A DNA stretch of 64,000 nucleotides, taken from positions 2,074,501-2,138,500 of the forward strand of contig NZ_CP045354.1 in assembly GCF_009363435.1 (NCBI RefSeq), given 5' to 3'. The translations under genes were made by a program, and so were the position numbers. Origin of the DNA: Labrenzia sp. THAF82 (GTDB taxonomy: Bacteria; Pseudomonadota; Alphaproteobacteria; Rhizobiales; Stappiaceae). The notes below the pieces were generated by a model. That model made no database searches, was not told where the DNA came from, and saw only the letters and a program-made list of their open reading frames with translations. Positions 1 through 8,058 of this stretch are shown here, piece by piece. Position 1 is the stretch's first letter. Every line of letters starts with the position of its first letter.

Positions 1-359
1 CGTCTGTCGGCAAGGTGGTCTGGCTCGATACGGAAGATCAGATAGACCTGGTGACCGGGGTCAGCGGTTCGGGTCCCGCATATGTGTTTTTCCTGGCGGA
101 AGCGCTTTGTGAAGCGGGAAAGGCAGCAGGACTGCCTGATGAAATTGCCCAGGAACTGGCCGTTGCCACGGTCAGCGGCGCCGGTGAACTGATGCACCAG
201 ACGGGTGAACACCCTTCGCAACTTCGTCGAAATGTCACCAGCCCAAATGGCACAACAGCGGCGGCTCTTGACGTGCTGATGCACGCAGAAGGGCTACAGC
301 CTGTCATGACAGACGCTGTTGCTGCTGCAATCAGGCGCGCCAAGGAATTGGCCGAATAG
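1..359 (+). CDS. proC: Pyrroline-5-carboxylate reductase, C-terminal part
   Basis: This is the last third of ProC, which reduces 1-pyrroline-5-carboxylate to proline with NAD(P)H in the cytoplasm. The gene is cut by the window edge and the open frame runs in from base 3; the GTG at base 15 is internal. The visible part is the helical dimerisation and substrate-binding domain. It holds the family signature around VSGSGPAYVFFLAEAL, then NVTSPNGTTAAALDVL, and ends in RAKELAE, as expected for the true C-terminus. The next gene starts 95 bp downstream on the same strand. I see no defect in the portion present. Confidence 0.95.
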   Translation, partial: SVGKVVWLDTEDQIDLVTGVSGSGPAYVFFLAEALCEAGKAAGLPDEIAQELAVATVSGAGELMHQTGEHPSQLRRNVTSPNGTTAAALDVLMHAEGLQPVMTDAVAAAIRRAKELAE

Positions 360-454
360 TCCTTGCTCAAATGGGCCTGCGGCGCGGGGTCACCCTTTTC
401 GCGGGCGCCTTTGCTTCCTATCTTTGACCTACGAAGGAAACTGGAGGCCCGTTC

Positions 455-1156
455 ATGGCGACCGCAAAGACCAAACAGAAGATCCTTAAGACTTTTCTGA
501 AGCTGCTTGAGACACACCCTTATGACGAGGTGTCGCTCCCATTGCTTGCTGAAGAGGCAAAGGTCAAATTGTCGGATATGCGAAGCGCATATGCATCTAA
601 GCTTAAGCTGGTTGCTGCGTTCTATGAGCAAATCGATACAAGCGTCCTGGAAGAACGGGATGAGGACATGGGCGATCAGCCGGCCCGCGACCGCTTGTTC
701 GACGTCCTGATGACACGGATCGACACACTGGCCGAATACAAGGAAACCGTTCGGGCCTTGCGGGCAGCCGCCCAAAAGGATCCAGCGCTTGCTCTGGATT
801 TCAATGCGATTGAAGTGCGATCCCAAAAGTGGATGCTGATTGCCGCTGGCATCGATGTGGCAGGGGTAAAGGCAACAGTGGTCTCGCAGGGACTTTCAAT
901 TGCTTTTGGCCGTGTCCTTGATGTGTGGTTGGACGAAGCAGACGAAGGCATGCCGCGGACAATGGCGAAGCTGGACAAGGAACTCGACAAGGGAACTTCG
1001 TTCATGAAGCGCCTCAAGGGCGTTGAAAGTGCCGCCAAGAGGATGCGTTCGTTCTTGAAAAAGGCTGCCCAAGGCCGCAACCATCGGCGGAGGCGTGGCG
1101 ACGAAACGGAAGATGACAGCGCCGACTTTGCTGATGAAGCACCAGCCGGGGCTTGA
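455..1156 (+). CDS. TetR-like DNA-binding protein with COQ9-type C-terminal region
   Basis: A 233-residue protein. Residues about 7-50 form a TetR-type helix-turn-helix segment (KILKTFLKLLETHPYDEVSL followed by a second helical stretch). The middle (about 75-190) is helical and resembles the COQ9/TetR fold rather than a classical drug-binding TetR domain. The tail is low complexity, first basic (RRRR near 212-215) and then acidic. It follows proC and precedes a tRNA-binding protein on the same strand. No ligand or target can be read from the sequence. It could be a true regulator or a non-DNA-binding COQ9-like lipid-binding protein; the clear N-terminal HTH favours the former. Confidence 0.7.
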   Translation: MATAKTKQKILKTFLKLLETHPYDEVSLPLLAEEAKVKLSDMRSAYASKLKLVAAFYEQIDTSVLEERDEDMGDQPARDRLFDVLMTRIDTLAEYKETVRALRAAAQKDPALALDFNAIEVRSQKWMLIAAGIDVAGVKATVVSQGLSIAFGRVLDVWLDEADEGMPRTMAKLDKELDKGTSFMKRLKGVESAAKRMRSFLKKAAQGRNHRRRRGDETEDDSADFADEAPAGA

Positions 1157-1238
1157 AACCGCACCAGCAAGGCGGAAACCGACTTGCAATAGCGGAATTG
1201 ACCGGACAAGGTCGCTTGCGGAATGAAAGGATCCTTTC

Positions 1239-1580
1239 GTGAGCGACCAGATCAGTTTTGATGATTTCCTGAAAGTGGATATACGCGTCGGACGTATCGT
1301 AGAAGCCGAGGAATTTCCCGAAGCCCGAAGGCCGGCTTACAAAATGAAGATCGATTTCGGGCCTGAAATCGGTGTCAAAAAGACCTCTGCTCAAATTACC
1401 AAGCACTACACACCCGAGACACTTATTGGAAAACTGGTGATGGCGGTGGTCAACTTTCCACCGCGCCAGATCGGACCGGTCATGTCGGAGGTGCTGACAC
1501 TGGGCGTGCCGGACGATGAAGGTGAGGTTGTGCTTCTCACGCCGGACAAGGACGTTCCCATCGGTGGTCGTCTCTATTAG
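1239..1580 (+). CDS. csaA: CsaA-type tRNA-binding domain protein
   Basis: A 113-residue stand-alone OB-fold protein of the Trbp111/CsaA family, which binds the tRNA elbow as a dimer and has been linked to export chaperone activity in Bacillus. Typical motifs are FLKVDIRVGRIVEAEEFPEA near the start, KKTSAQITKHY in the centre, and NFPPRQIGPVMSEVLTLG toward the C-terminus. Length matches the family (about 110). The start is GTG, with AAAGGA about 8 nt upstream. The gene lies between the TetR-like gene and a DUF1194 gene. Its cellular role in alphaproteobacteria is not settled. Confidence 0.9.
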   Translation: MSDQISFDDFLKVDIRVGRIVEAEEFPEARRPAYKMKIDFGPEIGVKKTSAQITKHYTPETLIGKLVMAVVNFPPRQIGPVMSEVLTLGVPDDEGEVVLLTPDKDVPIGGRLY

Positions 1581-1642
1581 GATTTGGTCTTCGGCCTACA
1601 AAACCGTGCCCCAGATCCAGAGAAAGGCCCTCCGACGGCTCC

Positions 1643-2443
1643 ATGTTCCATCTGACCAGGAAAGCTGCCTGCGACGTGCCGGGATTATTTCCGGCTCAAT
1701 CGGCACTGCGGCAAATGGCCTTGCTAGTCTTGCTGTTGTTTCCTGCCTCAACCGCCAAGGCCTGTTCGCTAGCCCTGGTCCTGGCAGTAGATGTTTCGGC
1801 AAGCATCACCGAGGAAGAATACGAGCTGCAGCAATCCGGAATCGCCGCTGCTCTCAAGCATCCAGATGTGATAAAGGCCATCGAGACAGTCGATGGAATT
1901 TGGTTGCACGGTTTTGAATGGAGCGGGCGCTACCAGCAGAACACGCTGCTTGACTGGAGATTTCTTTACGACGAAGCAAGTGTTTCTGCAGCGGGAGATG
2001 CGATACTGGCCACAGAGCGCGATCATAGAGAATTCATGACATCGCTCGGATCAGCGCTCGTTCATGCAACTGATGTTCTCTCGACAGCTCCTGAGCACTG
2101 CGACCGACAAGTCATCGACGTGTCTGCGGATGGCATCAACAACGAGGGGGACGATCCGTTGGTCGCCTATGCGACCCACGATTTTGCTGATGTTACCGTC
2201 AATGCGCTGGTCATCCGAAAAGAAGAGAGAACCTTCGGGTATTTCGTCAACAAGGTCATTACGGGCCCAGGCGCCTTTGCCCAACCGATCAACACCTATG
2301 AAGACTACACGGAAGGTATGGTTCGCAAACTTGTGCGCGAAATCATGGGACTTGGTTTTGCCGAGCTGCAGTCAGGAGACTTAGGTCACGCGGGGACGCG
2401 CAGTTTTGCCCGCAGACCGCCCAGTGGGGACGCTTCCAGGTAA
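1643..2443 (+). CDS. Secreted DUF1194 protein with von Willebrand A-like fold
   Basis: The protein opens with a hydrophobic export signal (ALLVLLLFPASTAKAC) and then a VWA-like domain whose metal-site motif is AVDVSAS (DxSxS). Later segments such as DVSADGINNEGDDP also fit DUF1194. The domain suggests a periplasmic metal-dependent adhesion or scaffold function, but no substrate is known. The annotated ATG at 1643 gives an n-region of about 25 residues; the ATG at 1715 would give a compact signal peptide and may be the real start. Its 3' end overlaps the convergent histidine kinase by 58 bp. Confidence 0.75.
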   Translation: MFHLTRKAACDVPGLFPAQSALRQMALLVLLLFPASTAKACSLALVLAVDVSASITEEEYELQQSGIAAALKHPDVIKAIETVDGIWLHGFEWSGRYQQNTLLDWRFLYDEASVSAAGDAILATERDHREFMTSLGSALVHATDVLSTAPEHCDRQVIDVSADGINNEGDDPLVAYATHDFADVTVNALVIRKEERTFGYFVNKVITGPGAFAQPINTYEDYTEGMVRKLVREIMGLGFAELQSGDLGHAGTRSFARRPPSGDASR

Positions 2444-3819
2444 ATGTCCCCACCGTGCGAGCGGGCAATGTCCCTTGCAATTGCAAGACCGAGACCGCTG
2501 CCGGTTTCATCCATGTTTCTGGCGAGATCCAGTCGATGGAAGGCGCGGAAGGCGAGTTCACGTTGATCCGGTGGAATTCCCGGTCCATCGTCATCAACGA
2601 CAATTGTCAGCCAACCATTGGCAATGCGGCCTTCAACCTCGACGCGGGAGCCATATTTGCATCCGTTGGTCACCAAGTTGGCCAGAGATCGCTTCATGGC
2701 CAGTCGCCTGATTTCAACATCCGACGGGCCGTCAAAGCGGATCGTCACGGATTGCCCGGAAATCTCGGCTTCCTCCTCGAGCTCTTCCAGCAAGATCGCA
2801 ATGTCGGTGACCTGGATATCCTCGTCGCCATCCCCTCTGGCAAAGGCAAGGTAGTCTTCCAGCATATTGCTCATCTCGTCGACGTCCTTGCGCATGGCGT
2901 CGCTTTCCGGTGTGTCACCGAGAAAGGCCAATTGAAGGCGCAGGCGGGTCAGGATCGTGCGAAGATCGTGGCTGACACCGGCGAGCATTGTCGTTCGCTG
3001 CTCGATTTGTCTCTCAATCCGGCGGCGCATATCGATAAAGGCAACGCTCGCGCGCCGGACTTCACGCGCACCGCTGGCGCGGAAGTTTTCAACCGGACGG
3101 CCCTTGCCGAACGCCTCGGCCGCATTCGCCAGGCGAATGATCGGTCTGATCTGATTGCGCAGAAACAAAAGTGCGATGAACACCAGAACCAGCGAGGTTG
3201 AGAACATCCAGACCAGGAAAATGTGTGAATTGGACGCGTAGGTCTGGCTGCGGCGGGTGAAAATGCGAAGGATCGAGTCCTCCAGCTGAATGCGGATTTC
3301 GACGAAACGGGATCGTCCAACGGTATCAATCCAGAACGGTTTGCCGATCCGTTGGCTGATCGCAAGACTGAGTTCCTGATCGATAACATCGAAGAAGGGT
3401 TTGGACGTTGGCGGCGGCAGGGGCTCCAGCGGCAGGATCGTGATTGACATGCCAAGTGCCCGTGCGGACATTTCCTCGATCTTGAGGTGGTCGGGATCCT
3501 GCGGGTAGTTTTCCAGAACATAGACAACAGCTGCGATTTCTCGCACGACCGCCTCAGACATGCGTCGTGACACCAGCTGATAGTGGCGTTCCATGAAGAC
3601 GAAGACCAGTACCGACTGCAGTATTACGATCGGCGCGACGATGATCAGGAATGTCCGTGTAAACAGCCCCTTGGGCATCACCCGGTACATGAACCTGGAA
3701 ACCGTGCCGTAGAGGTGAAGAAATGGTTTGAGCGGCGCGATCATTGGCTTCAATCGTTCAGCAGAGGGCAGGCGACGCAGTAGGGAGGTAAATACCATCT
3801 GGAGGCGTTTCAGTCGCAT
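2386..3819 (-). CDS. EnvZ-like membrane sensor histidine kinase
   Basis: A 477-residue orthodox sensor kinase. It has a membrane segment at about 51-75, a periplasmic domain of about 120 residues, a second membrane segment at 199-220, a HAMP linker to about 275, and HisKA with the phospho-accepting His284 (GVSHDLRTILTRLRLQL). The HATPase domain carries N-box LANLVTNGCKYG, DDDGPGIP and GSGLGLAIARDI. It lies downstream of the OmpR-type regulator and overlaps it by 10 bp, so the two are translated together and should form a pair. The kinase-regulator-MarR-ilvE arrangement is common in Hyphomicrobiales; the signal sensed cannot be read here. Confidence 0.92.
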   Translation of the reverse strand: MRLKRLQMVFTSLLRRLPSAERLKPMIAPLKPFLHLYGTVSRFMYRVMPKGLFTRTFLIIVAPIVILQSVLVFVFMERHYQLVSRRMSEAVVREIAAVVYVLENYPQDPDHLKIEEMSARALGMSITILPLEPLPPPTSKPFFDVIDQELSLAISQRIGKPFWIDTVGRSRFVEIRIQLEDSILRIFTRRSQTYASNSHIFLVWMFSTSLVLVFIALLFLRNQIRPIIRLANAAEAFGKGRPVENFRASGAREVRRASVAFIDMRRRIERQIEQRTTMLAGVSHDLRTILTRLRLQLAFLGDTPESDAMRKDVDEMSNMLEDYLAFARGDGDEDIQVTDIAILLEELEEEAEISGQSVTIRFDGPSDVEIRRLAMKRSLANLVTNGCKYGSRVEVEGRIANGWLTIVVDDDGPGIPPDQRELAFRAFHRLDLARNMDETGSGLGLAIARDIARSHGGDIYLEASPLGGLRAKLRVPA

Positions 3820-4508
3820 GCCAGTCGGTAGCCAATTCCTCGCACCGTCTGCAGATAGATCGGGTTGCCCGGATCGGTCTCTATTTTGCGCCGGAGGCGA
3901 TTGATCTGCACATCGACCGTGCGCTCGCCTAGACCGCTTTCATCGCCGACGATCTTGTGACGTGGTACGGTCGCTCCTGGTTGTTCGGCAAAGATTGACA
4001 GGATCTGTTTTTCGCGATCCGTCAGGCGAACCATGGCATCGCCGTTTTTCAATTCGCCGCGCGACGCATTGTAAGAAAACGGACCGAAACGGATTTCTTC
4101 CTGAGCGATCACCGGTTGCTGGCTGCCTCGACGCAGAATTGCAGCAATCCGCAGCATCAGTTCTCGAGGTTCAAAGGGCTTAGAGAGATAGTCGTCAACG
4201 CCGGCTTCAAGGCCGGCAATACGATCATTCGCCTCTGAACGGGCCGTCAGCATGAGGATTGGAACTTCCGAGTCTTCCCTTAATGCACCTGCAAGTTCCA
4301 ATCCTGTTTCGCCGGGCATCATGACATCAAGTATGATCAGGTCGAACTCCAGTCCCGACAGGCACTGGCGTGCTTCCGCGGAATTAGCTGCAGCAGAAAC
4401 CCGATAGCCGTTCTCCTTCAGCAATCGGGACAAGAGATCCCTGATACGACTGTCGTCATCGACCAGAAGGATGTGGTTGGCGTTGTCGTCCGGGACCTGA
4501 ACATTCAT
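3810..4508 (-). CDS. petR: OmpR-family response regulator (PetR-like)
   Basis: A 232-residue regulator. The N-terminal receiver has the phospho-acceptor Asp61 (DLIILDVMMPGETG), the acidic pocket VDDDS near residue 17 and the conserved KPF lysine. The C-terminal winged helix ends in YLQTVRGIGYRLACD, typical of OmpR/PhoB. The kinase gene follows with a 10-bp overlap. A MarR gene of PetP type lies upstream on the same strand (38 bp gap), giving the petP-petR order first described next to petABC in Rhodobacter capsulatus. Here petABC is not in the window, so the symbol rests on gene order and similarity and is tentative. Confidence 0.85.
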   Translation of the reverse strand: MNVQVPDDNANHILLVDDDSRIRDLLSRLLKENGYRVSAAANSAEARQCLSGLEFDLIILDVMMPGETGLELAGALREDSEVPILMLTARSEANDRIAGLEAGVDDYLSKPFEPRELMLRIAAILRRGSQQPVIAQEEIRFGPFSYNASRGELKNGDAMVRLTDREKQILSIFAEQPGATVPRHKIVGDESGLGERTVDVQINRLRRKIETDPGNPIYLQTVRGIGYRLACD

Positions 4509-4545
4509 TGCGGTTGTCTTCGCTCCGATTGGCTGTTGGTCTCAA

Positions 4546-5103
4546 TTAGTCCAGCAAGTCGTGAGGCGTCCGGACGAGCTTCAGGATGTCTGCACGCGCT
4601 TCTGGATCGATCATTTGCAACAGGAACTTGCGGATAACTTCGTTGCTTCCATCTGGCAATCCAATTAGGGCGCGTTCAAGGCGCTGTTGTTGCAGCCGGG
4701 TCAGTTCAACAGCAAGTGCATGGCCCTGATCGGTCGTGAACAAAAGACGTTGGCGACGATCATGATGACCTTCACGTTGCTCGATGATGTCGGCGTCAAC
4801 CAGTTGCTTCAGAACACGCCCGAGGCTCTGCTTTGTGATCTTCAATATTCCAAGCAGGTCGGTGACCATGATGCCGGGATTACGCTCCACAAAATGCAGA
4901 ACCCTGTGGTGGGCGCGGCCGAACTCGAACTTCGCCAGAACGTCATCCGGATCGCCGGTAAATTCCCGATAGGCAAAGAACAGAAGTTCGATGAGATCGT
5001 AAGGAAGGTTTTCGTCGCCCTCCCGATCCCGGTCACCGGATTTGGCCCCGTGTTCCCCGCCGGAAACGGGAGAAAGTGTCGATTTGAAATTTACGTCAGC
5101 CAT
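4546..5103 (-). CDS. petP: MarR-family regulator (PetP-like)
   Basis: A 185-residue winged-helix protein. The MarR core is visible at about 75-150: VERNPGIMVTDLLGILKITKQ is the recognition region, followed by the wing motif REGHHDRRQRLLFTTDQG. The N-terminal 35 residues are polar and probably disordered. It is the first gene of a likely petP-petR-kinase operon on the minus strand, divergent from ilvE across 244 bp. The pairing of a MarR protein with an OmpR regulator is why I call it PetP-like; effector and targets are unknown. Confidence 0.8.
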   Translation of the reverse strand: MADVNFKSTLSPVSGGEHGAKSGDRDREGDENLPYDLIELLFFAYREFTGDPDDVLAKFEFGRAHHRVLHFVERNPGIMVTDLLGILKITKQSLGRVLKQLVDADIIEQREGHHDRRQRLLFTTDQGHALAVELTRLQQQRLERALIGLPDGSNEVIRKFLLQMIDPEARADILKLVRTPHDLLD

Positions 5104-5347
5104 ATTGACTTAATTCTGGTCGATTGTTACTTGTTAGCCACCGCGAACGAAATGATCGGTCTTTTAGATGCTTTTTTACGCATCAGATGCTAAACGAATC
5201 CGATCAAGATCGCAGCGGACATCAGGATACCGATAGTAGGCGTGCTGTGCAAAAAATACAGCGGTAAAAAGAGCGCAAGTCATTGGCGTTATTTACCTCT
5301 GCACAAGGACAACAATATTCGCTCAAAGAGCGGGCGGGAGATGGAAG

Positions 5348-6250
5348 ATGGCTGGGAAGCCTTTTGATCAGCTCAGTGGTGATATCTGGTACGACGGCAC
5401 CTTCGTGCCCTGGTCGGACGCAAAGCTCCATGTCCTGAGCCATGGGCTGCACTATGGCAGCAGTGTATTTGAGGGCGAGCGTGCCTATGGCGGCCGGATC
5501 TTCAAGTCTGAAGAACATACTGAACGACTGTTGGCCTCCGCCGGAATGCTGGGTTTCGACATTCCCTGGACCGCAGAGCAGATCAATGCGGCCAAGGAAG
5601 AGACCCTTGCCCGCATGAACCTGGTCGACGCCTATATCCGACCGGTCGCATGGCGCGGTAGCGAAATGATGGGCATTTCCGCGCAGAAAAACACCATTCA
5701 CCTAGCCATAGCGGCCTGGGAATGGCCCAGTTACTTTGCACCGGAAGAGCGATTGAAGGGCATTCGTCTTGATATGGCGGATTATCGTCGGCCAGATCCG
5801 CAGACCGCGCCTTACAAGGCTAAGGCCGCTGGCCTTTACATGATCTGCACCATTTCAAAGCATGCCGCCGAATCCAAAGGGTATGCAGACGCGCTGATGC
5901 TGGACTGGCGGGGACAGATTGCCGAGGCGACCGGCGCCAACGTCTTTTTCATCAAGGATGGCAAGATCCACACCCCGACGCCGGACTGCTTTCTTGACGG
6001 CATCACGCGTCGCACGGTGATCGGCCTTGCAAGAGACCGGGGTATAGAAGTGATTGAACGGTCGATCCTTCCGGACGAATTGTCTGACTTCGAACAGTGC
6101 TTTGTCACGGGAACAGCTGCCGAAGTCACGCCGGTGTCGGAAATTGCCGATCACCAGTTCCAGGTCGGCGATATCATCAAGAACCTGATGGAAGACTACG
6201 ATACCGCAGTGCGCCCGGAAGCGCCCTCGTTGAAGGCCGTTGCAGGCTGA
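5348..6250 (+). CDS. ilvE: Branched-chain amino acid aminotransferase
   Basis: A 300-residue fold-type IV PLP enzyme that transfers amino groups between glutamate and the keto acids of leucine, isoleucine and valine. It starts IWYDGTFVPWSDAKLHVLSH and carries HYGSSVFEGERAY, the PLP-lysine segment YKAKAAGLYM, EATGANVFFIKDG, and ITRRTVIGLARDRGIEV, all expected for IlvE. The ATG at 5348 follows GGGAG; an upstream ATG at 5341 is out of frame. A strong intrinsic terminator follows 28 bp after the stop. It is transcribed away from the petP/petR operon. Confidence 0.95.
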   Translation: MAGKPFDQLSGDIWYDGTFVPWSDAKLHVLSHGLHYGSSVFEGERAYGGRIFKSEEHTERLLASAGMLGFDIPWTAEQINAAKEETLARMNLVDAYIRPVAWRGSEMMGISAQKNTIHLAIAAWEWPSYFAPEERLKGIRLDMADYRRPDPQTAPYKAKAAGLYMICTISKHAAESKGYADALMLDWRGQIAEATGANVFFIKDGKIHTPTPDCFLDGITRRTVIGLARDRGIEVIERSILPDELSDFEQCFVTGTAAEVTPVSEIADHQFQVGDIIKNLMEDYDTAVRPEAPSLKAVAG

Positions 6251-6277
6251 TCGCATCGCGCGGGGATCTTATGAACG

Positions 6278-6303
6278 AGGCGGGCTTCAGGCCCGCCTTT
6301 TTT
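6278..6303 (+). terminator. Intrinsic terminator after ilvE
   Basis: A perfect 7-bp GC stem (GGCGGGC / GCCCGCC) with loop TTCAG is followed directly by six T residues. It lies 28 bp after the ilvE stop and 57 bp beyond the stop of the convergent TetR gene. Confidence 0.92.
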
Positions 6304-6359
6304 GTGTCCCGACTTTGATCTTGAGCATTTTCTTTCGTGGCAAACTGCCGTCATTGCCA

Positions 6360-6884
6360 TCAATGCTGTGTGCTTTTCAGCCCTTCGCCAAGTTTCTTGG
6401 CATTTTCGACTGCCTGAGCACCATAAAGCGGCCAGGACTGTGTCAGGCCTTCCATGATGAGGGACAATTCAATTTCCTTGCCTTCCAGCTTAACGGCTTG
6501 TGCAGTTTTTTGGGCAACTTCAACCTTGTGATCATTAAGCAGTTGAATGAGGCGCTGGTCCTGAGGAGCGGTTGCAACGGCTGCATGGAAAAGGCAGCCA
6601 CGGGTTGATTCCGTCTGCATCCAGAGCCCGATCCGATCGAAGATCGTTCCCAGTGCTTCCGCAGGTTCCTCCGGTAGCTCTCCGAAGATTAGCTCCATGT
6701 AGCGCTGATGCCGGTGCTCAAGAGCGGCATAGACCATTTCTTCCCTGGAGGGTGTGTATTTATAGAGTGTGCGAAGGCTGACACCAGCTGCGTCCCGCAA
6801 TTCGCCGACACTGGGTGCGGCAAAGCCGTTTTCGGCGAAAACCCGTTCCAGTCCTGCCGCTATCTTGGTGAATGTGGACGTCAT
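6360..6884 (-). CDS. TetR-family transcriptional repressor
   Basis: A 174-residue TetR protein. The HTH is clear: FAAPSVGELRDAAGVSLRTL followed by YKYTPSREEMVYAAL at about 21-55. The C-terminal domain has the WMQTESTRGCLFHAA segment seen in AcrR/YxaF-type regulators. It is divergent from the oxidoreductase gene, with only 67 bp between the starts. Most of that space is two near-identical palindromes (6893-6914, 6919-6940), so autoregulation and repression of the neighbour are likely. The conserved Cys in the ligand domain hints at electrophile or quinone sensing, which is inference only. Confidence 0.88.
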   Translation of the reverse strand: MTSTFTKIAAGLERVFAENGFAAPSVGELRDAAGVSLRTLYKYTPSREEMVYAALEHRHQRYMELIFGELPEEPAEALGTIFDRIGLWMQTESTRGCLFHAAVATAPQDQRLIQLLNDHKVEVAQKTAQAVKLEGKEIELSLIMEGLTQSWPLYGAQAVENAKKLGEGLKSTQH

Positions 6885-6892
6885 GGTTGACT

Positions 6893-6940
6893 ATGTAGAA
6901 TGATCGTTCTACATGAGCAAGTAGAACGATCATTCTACAT
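6893..6940. promoter_or_regulatory. Twin palindromic TetR operator between divergent genes
   Basis: Two palindromes, ATGTAGAATGATCGTTCTAC... (6893-6914) and a second at 6919-6940 that is essentially its reverse complement, sit 26 bp centre to centre in the 67-bp gap between the TetR gene and the oxidoreductase. Each half-site reads GTAGAA. The position and symmetry are those of a shared operator for the TetR protein; binding itself is inferred. Confidence 0.8.
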
Positions 6941-6951
6941 GAGGTGACAGC

Positions 6952-8028
6952 GTGAATATTCCGCAAAAGATGCGCGGTATCGTCCTGACCGGTCACGGTG
7001 GACCGGAAAAGCTGGAGTGGCGGGAAGACCTGACGGTCCCGGTTCCTGAAAAGGGCGAAGTGCTGATCCGGGTTGGAGCGTCGTCAGTTAACAACACCGA
7101 CGTGAACACCCGCACCGGCTGGTATTCCAAAAGCGTTCGTGGCGACACCGCTTCCGGTGCGACCGGAGGTTACGGCACGGACGCGGACGCCGATGGCAGC
7201 TGGTCCGGAACGCCGCTTTCCTTTCCGCGTGTTCAAGGAGCCGATTGTTGCGGCGAAATCGTCGCTGTTGGGGAGGGTGTTTCTGGAGATCGCATCGGTC
7301 AGCGGGTTCTCGTTCGGTCGATGCAGGCGGTTGACGCTGAAAGCGATGAGCCGGTGGTCCAGACCTTTGGCTCCGAGCATGACGGCGGCTTCGCCGAATT
7401 TGCCAAGACCCGGTCACTGGATGCGATCACTGTCGTTTCCGACCTGAGCGATATCGAGCTGGCGACGTTTCCTTGCGCATTTTCAACGGCAGAAGGCATG
7501 ATCCAGCGCTGTGGCCTTGGGGCTGAAAGAGTGTTGATCACCGGCGCGTCCGGCGGCGTCGGGTCAGCCGCGATCCAGCTCGCAAAACGTCGCGGGGCTC
7601 ATGTGACCGCACTTACGAGTGCCTCCAAGGCAGCTGCGCTTAGAGAAATTGGCGCAGATGAGACGCTTGACCGGGATGCTGAATTGCCGGACCGGGCATT
7701 TGATGTGGTTCTTGACCTCGTGGGTGGTCCGCGTTGGGATGATCTCGTCGCGTCGCTTTGTAATGGCGGGCGATATGTCACCTCAGGTGCGATCGCGGGA
7801 CCAATCGTCGAGCTGGATCTGAGGACGCTTTATTTGCGCGACCTGGCTCTCCTCGGCAGCACCTTTCAGCCAGCAAACGTGTTCACGGATCTGGTCGGTT
7901 ACATAGAAGCCGGTGAAATTCGTCCCGTTGTCGCTGAAACGTTTGCCCTGAAAGATCTGAGCAAGGCACAAGAGAGCTTTCAAGCAAAGTCGTTTGTCGG
8001 CAAGATCGGGATCAAAGTCAGGTCGTGA
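6952..8028 (+). CDS. Zinc-independent MDR-family oxidoreductase (quinone reductase-like)
   Basis: A 358-residue medium-chain dehydrogenase/reductase. The N-terminal GroES-like domain (about 1-155) lacks the usual catalytic-zinc Cys/His set, which points to an NADPH:quinone or enoyl reductase rather than an alcohol dehydrogenase. The Rossmann domain has the nucleotide motif GASGGVGSAAIQLAKRRGA at about 198-216. A Gly/Asp-rich insert at about 60-92 is longer than in typical quinone reductases. The start is GTG, with GAGGTGA about 7 nt upstream. It is probably controlled by the divergent TetR repressor. Substrate unknown; a reactive carbonyl or quinone is likely. Confidence 0.85.
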   Translation: MNIPQKMRGIVLTGHGGPEKLEWREDLTVPVPEKGEVLIRVGASSVNNTDVNTRTGWYSKSVRGDTASGATGGYGTDADADGSWSGTPLSFPRVQGADCCGEIVAVGEGVSGDRIGQRVLVRSMQAVDAESDEPVVQTFGSEHDGGFAEFAKTRSLDAITVVSDLSDIELATFPCAFSTAEGMIQRCGLGAERVLITGASGGVGSAAIQLAKRRGAHVTALTSASKAAALREIGADETLDRDAELPDRAFDVVLDLVGGPRWDDLVASLCNGGRYVTSGAIAGPIVELDLRTLYLRDLALLGSTFQPANVFTDLVGYIEAGEIRPVVAETFALKDLSKAQESFQAKSFVGKIGIKVRS

Positions 8029-8058
8029 GCCAGCTCTAAGGCATGGACGGCGGTGCGG

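Noticed and set aside
2455-3201. 248-codon plus-strand frame opposite the histidine kinase
   Set aside because: It lies antisense to the kinase HATPase and HisKA motifs; no domain of its own.
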